From the NCBI GenBank assembly GCA_932222125.1, contig CAKNZJ010000047.1:1-44180 (forward strand): a stretch of DNA of 44,180 nucleotides, read 5' to 3'. The stretch comes from an uncultured Clostridia bacterium. Its GTDB lineage: Bacteria > Bacillota > Clostridia > Oscillospirales > Oscillospiraceae. The position numbers and the translations under genes were made by a program. The notes under the pieces were generated by a model. It was not told the origin of the DNA. It made no database searches and saw only the letters and a program-made list of their open reading frames with translations. Positions 23,007 to 32,475 of this stretch are shown here, piece by piece (position 1 is the first letter of the stretch; the number at the start of each line of letters is the position of its first letter).

Positions 23007-25274
23007 CTATTTTCTTGATTTTTCCAACCTCTGATAATACGCCTCCAGTTTTTCATCGCAAATTTTCTTGATTTCTGCTTTTTCTTCTTTGCTCAGCCGT
23101 TTCCAGACCGCCTCGTCCACTTGGACGATTCCCAGGGTCCGGGTGTGCCGGAGCATCTGCATGTCCTCAAACCGCTTGAAGGGGTTAGCCAGAATATTTC
23201 GCTGGGCCTCGCTGTTGGTGTATCCGCCTTTGGCAAAGATACTGTTGGCTTTTTCCACCGTTAGCCCAGCGGCCCGCCGGCCCTCATAGTAGGTAGACCT
23301 GGAAATAGTCCGCGATGTCCGACAGCTTTACCAGGCCCTTTTCATCGGCGTACCGCAGAACCGCCTTGATTAAAACCGGCTTGTAGGAATAGCTCATATC
23401 CATTTTCCGGACCATGTCCAGAAACAGGCCTTTCCGATTTGAGTCGTCGATCAGTGTCCAGCCGTATGCCTTGGCGTATTTCTCCAGGATTTCCTCCTTA
23501 AAATATTTGAAAACCCGGTGCTCGCTCATGGGTACTGCCAGGTCCGGGACCAGCTTGCCCTCCCGGACGTATCGCTCAATGGTCCCCGCCTGCACGTCCA
23601 CCCGGCGGACAAACTCCATTTGGGAAATCATACCCTCCGCCTCGTCCTACCAGTTGAACACGTCAACCAACTCGTGTCCATGGCGTCAATGGGCCAGTCC
23701 AGCAGGGCGGCGGGCTTTTCCCTGCGGTCATACAGCGCTCCTTCCGCCATCCGCTTGTCCCAAGGGGACAGAACCAGTTCCCCCGCCCGGTACTTCCGCA
23801 GCTTGAACAATCGGTGGAGAGACATGGGCATATTGTACTGGCTGGCATTGTCCACAAAGTCAAAAACCATCAGGCTCTCCTTGCCCTCATACAGCCTCAT
23901 CCCCCGGCCCAGCTGCTGGGTGTACAGAACTCTGGACATGGTGGGCCGGGTCATGAACAGGACCTCTATTTCCGGACAGTCCCAGCCCTCGTTCAGCAGG
24001 TCGCAGGCACAGAGCACTAAGATTTCTCGGCGAACGAATTTATCCTGGAACTCCTCCCGCTCCGAACGCTTCATGCCGCCAGATACGGCAACAGCGGGGA
24101 CTCCGGCCTCTCGGAACAACGTGGCAATTTCCTCCGCATGCCAGACTGAGGCGCAGAACACCACTGTCCGCCGCCCCTGTGCGTATTGTAGCCAGGTGTC
24201 CACGATGAGGCGTTCCTCTCCGGTACGTAAATTTTGGTTTCCAGGTCCCGGATATTGTACCGAACACTGTTGAACCGAACCTTGGTCAGATCAATGTTGG
24301 TGTGGATGCGGATGCACCGCACCGGGACCAACTCTCCCAACTCTACGGCAGTCTGGATATCCAGGCGGTGGGCGGTATTTTTGAAGATGTTCAGGATGCT
24401 CCTATCGTCGTTCCTCTCCGGCGTGGCTGTTAGGCCTAAAGTGAAAGCGGGCTTAAAAAATGCCAGCGCCTTCTGGTAGGTATCCGCCGCCGCGTGTTGG
24501 GCCTCGCCAATAATGAGGTAGTTAAATTCATCGTCCTTGAAGCGGTCCAGATGCAGGGCCACGCTCTGCACACTGCCGCAGACCGCACGGGCGTCCGGCT
24601 CCTTAACGGTCTCCAGATAGCGGCCGACTTTCGCTTCGGGCCATAATGCCCGGAATGTTTCCGCCGCCTGCTCCACCAGTTCCTGGGTGTGGGCCAGGAA
24701 CTGCGTCCTACCGCCCATGCGTTTAGCGTCCAATACCGCCGTCACTGTCTTTCCGGTGCCGGTGGCATGGCACAGCAGGGCGATGGTTTCCCCGCAGTTT
24801 CGCATGGCCTCTAAAGCATCCAGAGCCTCCCTCTGGTGCTCCTTTAGCTCCAGGTTTGTGCCGTACAGCGACCGGCCCCGCTGGGTGGGGAGGTAGTCCT
24901 CGATCTCCCGAAGCCGAGGGCGGCTGCCTAGGAAAAGCCGGGACTCATCCTTTACCAACTCCGGCTGGAGCTGCATCTGCCGCACTGCCCAGCAGTACAC
25001 GTCCCAGCCCATGTAGGTCATGCTGTTCTGCTTCAGCAGATCGTCGTAGAATTTTCCGGAGGCCACCAGGCTCTTGTGGTGTGACCCCTCCAATGGCGAT
25101 TCGCCGCCTGTTATTCTCCATGACGAAGTCGGCGTAGCGGCTGTTTTGGTAAATGCCACAAAAATGATATTGAGAATAGAGATATCCGGCCTTTTCCGCG
25201 CCGAAGGCCTCACTGAAAAGCTCAATGAACAGGTCCTCGGCTTTGCTGCTGGAAGAGGAGTAGGGAACAGACAT
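23007..25274 (-). pseudogene. SF2 (DEAD/DEAH) helicase broken by at least four frameshifts and one nonsense codon
   Basis: The start at 25274 (GAGGTGACTGCC before ATG) lies 10 bases after the MazG-like stop. The N-terminal part (EDLFIELFSEAFGAEKAGYL) is followed by Walker A HATGTGKT, a DEAH-like box changed to GEAQH, motif III LTATPERND and the C-terminal RecA-like domain ending QQLGRGMRLYEG. Then come a MerR-like winged helix (GTIERYVREGKL) and a helical tail. Breaks: an extra G near 25089-25092; a lost base near 24219-24225; a lost base near 23670-23680; CAG to TAG after VFNW near 23650; and an extra base near 23288-23295. The original would be about 755 residues. The pseudogene state is firm because the nonsense codon cannot be explained by an indel-type read error. 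Confidence 0.88.
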
Positions 25275-25284
25275 GGCAGTCACC

Positions 25285-25605
25285 TCATTTCTCCAGGACT
25301 TCTTTCCGCAAGATTTTCTTTTCAAAGCCGCCCCGTTTGGCGGCCTTTTCCTGTCGGATTTGCTCAAGCTGTTCCCAGCTCCAGCCCTTGGCGTTGACGA
25401 CAGCCCGCATGACCTCCAGCATATCCGTCAGTTCTTCTAGGGATTTGCTCTCCTGGTACTCGGATAATTCTTCGTTCAGCTTGGCGTCCAGCATCTCCAG
25501 GCATCGGGTGTCAGACAGCGTTTCTATGATACAGGTTTTGCCGTCAGATTTAATGATTTCGGGAATGCGGTCGCGGACTAATTTGTTATATCGTTTAGTA
25601 TGCAT
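25285..25605 (-). CDS. MazG-like nucleotide pyrophosphohydrolase
   Basis: A 106-residue protein opening with YNKLVRDRIPEII, the hallmark of small MazG-like (phosphoribosyl-ATP pyrophosphohydrolase superfamily) enzymes, followed by the metal-binding helices NEELSEYQES and LEELTDMLEVM (EExxE and ExxD). The family removes pyrophosphate from NTPs or unusual nucleotides. It sits 19 bases after jetD and 10 bases before the helicase pseudogene, so it was part of one transcription unit. All active-site acidic residues are present. A role in depleting nucleotides during infection is possible but not shown. Confidence 0.85.
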   Translation of the reverse strand: MHTKRYNKLVRDRIPEIIKSDGKTCIIETLSDTRCLEMLDAKLNEELSEYQESKSLEELTDMLEVMRAVVNAKGWSWEQLEQIRQEKAAKRGGFEKKILRKEVLEK

Positions 25606-25624
25606 AAACGGATCGCCCCAGTCG

Positions 25625-26863
25625 TTACATCAAAAAAGCTTCCTGTTCAATGGTAACGCCATACTCCAAAATCCGTTGGATCGCGTCATCAAACAGCGGG
25701 AAATCCCCATTCTCCAGCGCTTGCGTCAGCCGTTCCAGATATTCCTGGGGGCGCAGAAGCCCATTCCCCCGATATGCAACAACATCCTCCCCGCCCATAC
25801 GAAGGGGCAATAACCCAGGAATCAGAGCCTGCAATTGGGAGAACATCCGAAATCCCCCCAAGTCGATGTCGGCCCAAAAGAGCACCTGTGCCCCCTCCTG
25901 AACTGCCTCCGCAATTTTTATGAACAGTTTGCGCTTTTGTGGGCTAAGAAATCCCCCATGATAGACCGCCAACGTCCTTGCATCCAACTCAGAAAGTAGA
26001 AATTCATCGTAATTCGTCTTATTTTCGATGAACACAATTCTACTAATCCCGCTCAAAGCAATTGCCTGAATGGAGTCTATGGCGGTGCTGGGCAAAGCAA
26101 TCCCAAAGGGCCAGACAGAATCCACATGGATGTTCCCCGTTTCTGTAGTAAGTACACACTTGCCGGATAGTTCGTACAGCTCCGGCCGCGCATAGATTCC
26201 CAGATACGCGAGCTGATCCCGAATACCCAGATCGCTCTGCTCGCAAGCCTCGGTTAGTCCCGGGCAATGGCTCCGGGCAATTTCCAGAAATGTCTCGCGA
26301 ACATTGCGCTCAAAAAATTTGCTGTCGTGATAGCACCGGCTGCTGAATGCCCGCATGGTCACCGGCTCGCCCCGCAACGCATCGTACTGCACCAGCGCGG
26401 TCAGCAGTTCCGATAAAAATACCATATCCTTTTTACAGAAATGTGGAATAGCATATTTGTTTTGTGCTTTTTCGCACACTTCATCCCGCCAGTCTGCGAC
26501 CCAAGGCGTATCCACATTAGCCAACCCGGCCTGAACTTTCCCCGCAACCCGCTCCGCCCGCACTCTGGGGTGCGTCCGGCCCGCAGCCTGATAGCACCGT
26601 TCCACAGCTTCCAGATTGAGCACCACCGCCGACAGTACCGGCCGATCCTTCACCCATTCAATAAAAACAAGCCCTTCCCATGCCAACTCCCCCGCCGCCC
26701 GGTTGAACCCATCACGGACATCCGCCTCCTGGTATTGGTACTCCGGCAGTTCTTTTTTATCTACACGAAGCATCACCCGGCGGCTCGATACCCCTGGTTC
26801 CAACATATGTTTGCTTCTCTCATACTTACCCAGCAGGCGGGACAGGATTATGCCTCGCTCCAT
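25625..26863 (-). CDS. jetD: Wadjet nuclease subunit JetD
   Basis: A 412-residue protein. The N-terminal two thirds match the DUF3322-type DNA-binding arm region. The C-terminal domain is the DUF2220/Toprim-like nuclease with E280 in RIVFIENKTNY and D332-x-D334 in VLFWADIDLGG, the predicted metal-binding residues. In known Wadjet, JetD is the topoisomerase VI-like nuclease that cuts small circular DNA after loop extrusion by JetABC. The start overlaps jetC by 16 bases with AAAGGAG upstream. No truncation is seen, so it is likely active. Confidence 0.93.
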   Translation of the reverse strand: MERGIILSRLLGKYERSKHMLEPGVSSRRVMLRVDKKELPEYQYQEADVRDGFNRAAGELAWEGLVFIEWVKDRPVLSAVVLNLEAVERCYQAAGRTHPRVRAERVAGKVQAGLANVDTPWVADWRDEVCEKAQNKYAIPHFCKKDMVFLSELLTALVQYDALRGEPVTMRAFSSRCYHDSKFFERNVRETFLEIARSHCPGLTEACEQSDLGIRDQLAYLGIYARPELYELSGKCVLTTETGNIHVDSVWPFGIALPSTAIDSIQAIALSGISRIVFIENKTNYDEFLLSELDARTLAVYHGGFLSPQKRKLFIKIAEAVQEGAQVLFWADIDLGGFRMFSQLQALIPGLLPLRMGGEDVVAYRGNGLLRPQEYLERLTQALENGDFPLFDDAIQRILEYGVTIEQEAFLM

Positions 26864-29800
26864 TGCCCGGCCATCTCCTTTTCATAGGTCAGGATATGCA
26901 TTTTGTACTTCTCTTTACTGACCAGCAAGGTCTTATCCGCCAACGGCATGATGTCAGCCAGCTTGTCCGGCGGAGTGCAGATGATAGCCTGCAAGCCCAT
27001 CTTTCGCAGCAGCCGGACGCTCTCTACAATGCGGTCGCTGTCCATTTTGTTGAACGCCTCGTCAAAAACCACCAGCCGTACCGTATTGCTGACCAGTTCG
27101 GACAGGTTATTCACCTGGTAGAGCTGCGCAAAGGAGGCCAGCACGGCAATATAAAAAGGCGTCTGGGTCTCGCCACCAGATTTGGTATTCAACGTCTGAG
27201 ACAACAGCTGCTTGGAGCCGTTTTGATCCGTGGTCTCCAGGTCAAATTTCAGATAGGTACGGAAATCCGTATACCGCTCTATGTTCTGCTGTAGTTCGCT
27301 CTGTTTTCGAGCGTTGAGCTGGGTATCATCGGACATGGCCAGGCGGCTGAATAAGTCCTCGATCAACCGTCCGTACTTCTGCTGGAAAGGCAGGGCAAGC
27401 AGGCCGCCCTCTCCATCCATTAGCTCTGGGGCCATAATCATATCATAATACTCCGCATAGTCCGGGTCCCGGTCTGCCCGGAATTGGTATTGATCCGTGC
27501 CAAACTGGGCCTGCTTCAGCGCCTTATTCAAGCTCTTCACCTGGTCTTGGACCTGGTCGATGCTGGATTTCAGTTTAGCCAGAAAATCGTTCTGGAACTG
27601 CTCCATAGCGCTCTCCCGGGCCGCCTGGATCTTCTCCCGGTATTTGGGCAGTTCGCTCTCTTCCAACCGCCGCTGCTCTTGGGCAAATTCATCGTTGACC
27701 ATAGCGTCCACGTGAAAGGAACAGGGCTGAAACGCGCTGACGTAATCCTGCCGCGCTTTAAACAGCCTACTCTGCGCCGAATTTCGTTCGTTTTTGGTCT
27801 GAGCCAGCCGGTCCCGGAAATTCTTGGCCACGGCAGAGGCCCGTTTTAGCCGAACAAACTCCTGCTGGTAGCGGGGGATACCGACCTGCTCCACAAAGGT
27901 CTGGGTAAACTGCTCGCTCAGCGCGTCTTCTTTCCCTGTCTGCTGGCCGTATAGATCAGGTAGTTCCTCATATTCCAGCCGGCGGATGCGCTCCTCCAGC
28001 CGGGCTTTCTCCTGGGCATGCCTGGTCTTCTCCCCATCTAACGCAGCAATTTCTCGTTTGAGAAACTCAATCTGCCGCCGCTGCTCGTTCAGCCAGAACA
28101 GATCCAAGTGGGACAGCTCTTCGTCAAGCCGCTCCACCTCTGCCGTGATCTCTTGCCCCCGCTGAAAGTCCGCGCGGCGCTGTTCCACCGTGCTCTGCAC
28201 AAAAAACTGGGTAAAAAGCGCCTCATGGCCTTTGTGCTTTGCCAATAAGGCCCCCACTGGCGTCCAGCCTGCAATCTCCGCTTTCGCGGCTTCCATCTCA
28301 GATTCCAGCCGCTCAATCCGCAGCGCCACCGCCCGGTGGCCGATGAACGCATCCTCCATCTGCTTCCTTCGCAGCGGGCGAACCACATAGCCCTGGTACA
28401 GCATGCCGTCCGCGGTCAGCGCCGTCTTATGCCGGCGCAGCTGGCTCACATGGGCGCAACACACTACCCGGCCCAACAAGTAGTCGATGTAGGTGCGGGC
28501 CAGTTCGTTGTCCGTCTCGATTTTCTGCGCCAGACTGTCGCCCCACGGCTTAATATTCTCCCGCTCCCGCAGCTTCGCGATGTCCACCAGTCCCAAAGGC
28601 CGGCCGCTGTAGTCGCCCTTGATCTTGTCATAGGAGGCCAGTGCCTTCTGATAGTGCTCTGGATCGATCAGCAAATAGAACTTCTGTGTGTTCAGATAGC
28701 CCTCCACCGCTTTCCGCCAGTGTTCCTCACCCTCCGCAATCTCCAGCACATCGGCCAGAATATCCACCCGGACCTCCTGGCCCGCCTGACGCTTCAGTTC
28801 AACGGCAAGGCGGTCGCGCAGCTGCAGCAGCTCTTTCGGATAGTCCTTAACGTTCCTGCGCAGGTTGGCCAGTGCCGCCCGTTGCCGGTCTTGTTCACCG
28901 TTCAGCTGTTGAAGTATTTCTTCCACCTTATAGGCTGTCTCCCGGACGGCAGCCATAAACCTGGATACAACCTCCTGGGCCTGCTCGAATACATCCGACG
29001 ATTGGGTAAACACCCGGTCGTCACAGCCGCAGAACCCTTCGTACACCTTCTGAAGCACCCCCGCAGCGGTGTGTACAGATGTCAAAAGCGGCTCCTCCTC
29101 CCAGGCGGAGATTTTCTGCCCCAGGCTGCACAGCAGATTGGCTTCCCGCTTGATTTCCAGCACTGTGGACTGCACCTGGCCAAGCAAGCCCTTTTGTTCT
29201 TTTAGCAAGGCCCTTTTCTCCGCATTCAGCCGGTTTTCCTCATGAACTACATCGCTCTGTGCGCAGGCAGCGGTCAATTCTTCCTGCCGTCTCTGCTTCT
29301 CATCAATCTGCCCTGCAGCTTGCCGGAAGGCGCTTTCTTCCTGTTCCACCCCAGCCTGACAGTCCTTCTTCTCATTCTGTTTTTGGGCGATCCGGCCCTC
29401 CAAATCCTCTTTTTCCGCCCAGAGGACCAAGAAGCTCTGCTGCTCCCAGCGATCCAGCGCAGCCTGCATCTCCCGGAAAAGCTGGGCAATTTCCCGCAGC
29501 TTTTCCAGCTTTTCCTCCTGCCGCTGGGCCAGCTGCTCGTGGCGCTTGTAGTCCCGAATGTTCTGCTGCATGGTCTCAATATCCGGCTTATCCGGGATAT
29601 CACAGATGTTTTCGGTGATAAACTTCTGGATATCCACAATGGGCCGGAAGGACACTGCCTTTTTCAACATCCGACTAACCTGCTCACTGTGGACGTTCCA
29701 TTTGGCCAGCATATCCGTCCGGTACTGCTTCTGGGTATCGTACAGCTTGGCGCGGGCGCCATACTGCTGCCGGAGAAATGTGCGCAGGCTTGGGGTATCC

Positions 29801-30228
29801 ATGGCCTCTCGGCCTGCCAAGAAGCAGTGTTCAGGAATCGTACCATCATAGATGAAGAAGTGCTCCTGGTTAACCCCGTCGTTGCGGCAGTCAAAGACTA
29901 CTCCTGTGACAAACTGTGTTCCCTCCGTCTCGTCCTGAAACTCGCAGGCAATGTAGCTTGAAAAGTCCTTTCCCCGCCGGGAATAGGGTGAGTTTTCATC
30001 CATATCGGCCCGCAGATACCCGTCCAAGGTACGTTGGGACTTTTCATTCGCGGCCTGATTGAAATTGCGGGCGTTGGTCTCACCCAGAAGTGCGATTTGG
30101 AGCGCGTCAATGACGGTGGACTTCCCCGCGCCGTTTTTCCCAGTCAGGAAGTTCACATCGCCCACCTCAATGAGCTGCTTGGAAAAGTAGAGCCAGTTAA
30201 TCAGCAGAATCTTCTTCAGCTTCTTCAC
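26848..30228 (-). CDS. jetC: Wadjet SMC-like ATPase JetC
   Basis: A 1126-residue MukB/SMC-like ATPase. The N-terminal head has Walker A TGKNGAGKST (29-38). Two long coiled-coil halves rich in Glu, Lys, Gln and Arg surround a hinge-like middle (about 500-640). The C-terminal head has the ABC signature TKSGGETQ near 1015-1022 and Walker B RLVVFDEAFNKMD near 1051-1063. It forms the motor that extrudes DNA loops. The start is a GTG with AAAGGAGGAGG upstream, inside the end of jetB, giving a 32-base overlap. The length is normal and the frame is unbroken over 3.4 kb. Confidence 0.96.
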   Translation of the reverse strand: MKKLKKILLINWLYFSKQLIEVGDVNFLTGKNGAGKSTVIDALQIALLGETNARNFNQAANEKSQRTLDGYLRADMDENSPYSRRGKDFSSYIACEFQDETEGTQFVTGVVFDCRNDGVNQEHFFIYDGTIPEHCFLAGREAMDTPSLRTFLRQQYGARAKLYDTQKQYRTDMLAKWNVHSEQVSRMLKKAVSFRPIVDIQKFITENICDIPDKPDIETMQQNIRDYKRHEQLAQRQEEKLEKLREIAQLFREMQAALDRWEQQSFLVLWAEKEDLEGRIAQKQNEKKDCQAGVEQEESAFRQAAGQIDEKQRRQEELTAACAQSDVVHEENRLNAEKRALLKEQKGLLGQVQSTVLEIKREANLLCSLGQKISAWEEEPLLTSVHTAAGVLQKVYEGFCGCDDRVFTQSSDVFEQAQEVVSRFMAAVRETAYKVEEILQQLNGEQDRQRAALANLRRNVKDYPKELLQLRDRLAVELKRQAGQEVRVDILADVLEIAEGEEHWRKAVEGYLNTQKFYLLIDPEHYQKALASYDKIKGDYSGRPLGLVDIAKLRERENIKPWGDSLAQKIETDNELARTYIDYLLGRVVCCAHVSQLRRHKTALTADGMLYQGYVVRPLRRKQMEDAFIGHRAVALRIERLESEMEAAKAEIAGWTPVGALLAKHKGHEALFTQFFVQSTVEQRRADFQRGQEITAEVERLDEELSHLDLFWLNEQRRQIEFLKREIAALDGEKTRHAQEKARLEERIRRLEYEELPDLYGQQTGKEDALSEQFTQTFVEQVGIPRYQQEFVRLKRASAVAKNFRDRLAQTKNERNSAQSRLFKARQDYVSAFQPCSFHVDAMVNDEFAQEQRRLEESELPKYREKIQAARESAMEQFQNDFLAKLKSSIDQVQDQVKSLNKALKQAQFGTDQYQFRADRDPDYAEYYDMIMAPELMDGEGGLLALPFQQKYGRLIEDLFSRLAMSDDTQLNARKQSELQQNIERYTDFRTYLKFDLETTDQNGSKQLLSQTLNTKSGGETQTPFYIAVLASFAQLYQVNNLSELVSNTVRLVVFDEAFNKMDSDRIVESVRLLRKMGLQAIICTPPDKLADIMPLADKTLLVSKEKYKMHILTYEKEMAGQWSEA

Positions 30229-30826
30229 TGTCCTCCTCCTTTCTCAGCACAGACACTACTGCCTCCAACTTCTCGCTGGATACCACCGTCAGCACTGTAG
30301 GCAGGATGGCAAATTTGCAGCTTCCCTGGTTGTATTTTCCCTCCAGGCGCTGAATCACGCAGTGGTTATCCAGCAGGGTCAAGGCCCGTTTCACTTCATC
30401 CATGTTGGGCTTGGCCGGGAGAATGGCATAATCCGTCACCACCTTTTCCAGTAGATCCCGGACGGTACAGATGGCGTCATGCTCCAGGCCCAGCCGCTCC
30501 TGGTTTTCGTCATAAATCATCCGAATGGCCAACAGGATCGCTGTCTGCTTCTTGTCTAAGTTACAACGGTTGGCCTCATCGGTGTTGATGACGTAAAAAT
30601 AGCCGTTAAACTTGTCCCAGCGCAGATCCCAGTCCAGCAGGTAAAGGTAATTCCGCACCTCCTCATAATGGGCGGAGAGGAAAAAATAGTCCGGGTTGTT
30701 GACCCGGCTTTTGTCCGGTTTGCAAAGCGTCTTTATTACACAGGTCCGACCAAGCAGTTGGCCGCACACGGATTTGAACTGATCCAGCTCCTTTTGGGTT
30801 GCCCCATTGATCCAGTCAACGTTCAC
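30197..30826 (-). CDS. jetB: Wadjet kite-like subunit JetB
   Basis: A 209-residue protein with the DUF4194-type sequence: an N-terminal helix, NYLYLLDWDLRWDKFNGYFY as the wHTH entry, DKKQTAILLAIRMIYDENQE and the winged region near NHCVIQRLEGKYNQGSCKFAI. JetB is the MukE-like kite subunit linking JetA and JetC. It starts with GTG overlapping the jetA stop (GTGA), ribosome site GGGAGGG. The C-terminus is acidic (EEDSEEAEEDSAD). Confidence 0.9.
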   Translation of the reverse strand: MNVDWINGATQKELDQFKSVCGQLLGRTCVIKTLCKPDKSRVNNPDYFFLSAHYEEVRNYLYLLDWDLRWDKFNGYFYVINTDEANRCNLDKKQTAILLAIRMIYDENQERLGLEHDAICTVRDLLEKVVTDYAILPAKPNMDEVKRALTLLDNHCVIQRLEGKYNQGSCKFAILPTVLTVVSSEKLEAVVSVLRKEEDSEEAEEDSAD

Positions 30827-32220
30827 CCTGTACCCTCCCTGCGAATGATTTGAAGCTGGGGAATTGTATAGCCGTTCTCGGAGTAGCTGCCTTCCAGCTC
30901 CGCTACTCTGTATTTTGCCCTGGCATCGTTGCTGACCAGCACCGCCAGCAGGCTCATAATATACGCTTTATCGTCCCTCAACTCCAAATCCGATGAATAG
31001 CCCACGCCGGATTCCCCCAGCCACCGCTCAATGTAAGCAGCCACGGCGTTTCGGTCATACTCGGAGTGGAGCAGCAGCTCCGCCTGTAGTCTCGTCTCCG
31101 GGCTTAGCGTCTCCTCCTCCACCAGCACAGGGGCCGCTTTGATCCGTTTCCCAGGCCGCTTGCGGTACCAGAGGCTGCGTGGGGAAAGGCAGGCCTGCTC
31201 GTAGAGTTGGAACACCGGCTGGATCTGTTCTACCAGTTCCCCCGCCCGCCGGTTCCTGGACAGCGCCGTCAGGAGATAATTCAGGTTCCCTTTTACATTG
31301 TGATCCTGGTTGGTCAAGTTTTCAATCTTCTGGGTGGTGGCCCGGGTATACCGCCGGACCTGCTGATCGATCTCGTCCAGATAATCAAGCTGAATACTGT
31401 CGTAACGCTCCTTGACCCAAAACATTTTGCGTAACAGGTCGCTCCGGCAGGCGTCCAAGTTATCCGCCCGCCGGTCCTGAAGGGCCGCGCCAGCCATGGC
31501 CGTAAGCTGAGCGTTGTCCTCCAGCCATTCGTTCAGAATCATTTGAATAGGTATCCGATATTTTGGGACAGAATCCTTTATTTTCAAAGGACGAATGTAT
31601 GCCTCCACCACTTTCTGGCCAAAATCGTCAAAATGGGACGCTAGCACCGTGTTAATCTCCCGCATATTAATCTGAAGCTGGAAAAAATGTTTTACGTTGT
31701 GATAGACCATTTGCAACAATTTAATCAGCGACTGTGTATTATCATAGGCGCTGTAAACCGCCGCCATTTTGTCATAGACGCTGTCCCCCTCGCTGGCCAC
31801 CTTCAGCGTGGAATAGGTGCCAAACACGTAGGAGTAACCCCGCATAGGGCTGTCATCCCGCAGCTGGTGGAACAGCTCCAGAATCCGGCTGCTGTATCCG
31901 GGGACGGTGATGTACTCGTTAAAGTCCTCCCCACGTTCCTTCTCGAACCAGCCTTTGCTGCCCAGCTTCCGGATCAGGAACCGGGCCCGCCCGGAGACAT
32001 CCCGCAGTTCCTCCTCATCGATGTCCTCCCCCTCGAAGGTGGCCTCTGCCAGCTGCTGTTCCAACCTGCTGCGCAGCATGGAATACAGTCTATCTTCCGG
32101 GATTTTCAGTCCCTCCTGATACGCTTCGTAGAGCACGTCCAGGGCATCGGAATAGATCACCCGGTTAGGAGATGCCAGGACAAAAAAGAGGTCGCTGGGA
32201 ACCGCATCAAACAATTTCAT
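30823..32220 (-). CDS. jetA: Wadjet kleisin-like subunit JetA
   Basis: A 466-residue protein beginning MKLFDAVPSDLFFVLASPNR, which I recall as typical of the Clostridia JetA family (DUF5716-like rather than DUF3375). It is mainly helical with winged-helix-like ends (N-terminal DVLYEAYQEGLKIPEDRLYS, C-terminal AYIMSLLAVLVSNDARAKYR), as expected of a MukF-like kleisin. The start at 32220 was chosen because AGGGG lies seven bases upstream; a longer reading would overlap the divergent gene at 32246. It is the first gene of the operon. The Wadjet subtype needs an HMM comparison. Confidence 0.9.
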   Translation of the reverse strand: MKLFDAVPSDLFFVLASPNRVIYSDALDVLYEAYQEGLKIPEDRLYSMLRSRLEQQLAEATFEGEDIDEEELRDVSGRARFLIRKLGSKGWFEKERGEDFNEYITVPGYSSRILELFHQLRDDSPMRGYSYVFGTYSTLKVASEGDSVYDKMAAVYSAYDNTQSLIKLLQMVYHNVKHFFQLQINMREINTVLASHFDDFGQKVVEAYIRPLKIKDSVPKYRIPIQMILNEWLEDNAQLTAMAGAALQDRRADNLDACRSDLLRKMFWVKERYDSIQLDYLDEIDQQVRRYTRATTQKIENLTNQDHNVKGNLNYLLTALSRNRRAGELVEQIQPVFQLYEQACLSPRSLWYRKRPGKRIKAAPVLVEEETLSPETRLQAELLLHSEYDRNAVAAYIERWLGESGVGYSSDLELRDDKAYIMSLLAVLVSNDARAKYRVAELEGSYSENGYTIPQLQIIRREGTG

Positions 32221-32245
32221 GATGATCCCCCTATAGGAGTAAACT
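32221..32245. promoter_or_regulatory. 25-base spacer with a two-way ribosome binding site
   Basis: The sequence CCCCTATAGGAG contains AGGAG for the plus-strand gene at 32246 and, read on minus, CTATAGGGG for jetA at 32220. The two start codons diverge, so the 5' leaders overlap antisense and each promoter must lie inside the other gene. Confidence 0.7.
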
Positions 32246-32452
32246 ATGTTTGGATTTTTGATTTTTAACGGTGAACGTCCCGATATTGCGCTGGAAAACG
32301 GCACTCTATGCGGCGGTCTCCACTGCGGTGACTGCTTTCAATACTACGATGAGGGATGGACTGATGTTCGGCTGGAATATATGGATGGCTGGATTTTGGT
32401 TCATGGTCAGGTATACCAGGAAATCGTTTATGGTACACAGGTCAAAATTTAG
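32246..32452 (+). CDS. DUF5348-like small protein
   Basis: A 68-residue protein with the core NGTLCGGLHCGDCFQ followed by YMDGWILVHGQ, which matches my memory of DUF5348 proteins found on integrative and conjugative elements in Clostridia. No function is known to me. AGGAG lies six bases before the ATG. It is the only plus-strand gene in the island and converges with the Mrr gene, leaving 23 bases between them. Confidence 0.75.
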   Translation: MFGFLIFNGERPDIALENGTLCGGLHCGDCFQYYDEGWTDVRLEYMDGWILVHGQVYQEIVYGTQVKI

Positions 32453-32475
32453 ACAGATACTACACTACAACGGCC

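Noticed and set aside
28336..29961. Long plus-strand frames opposite jetC
   Set aside because: They are antisense shadows in GC-rich coding sequence without ribosome sites or domains; JetC motifs prove the minus strand.
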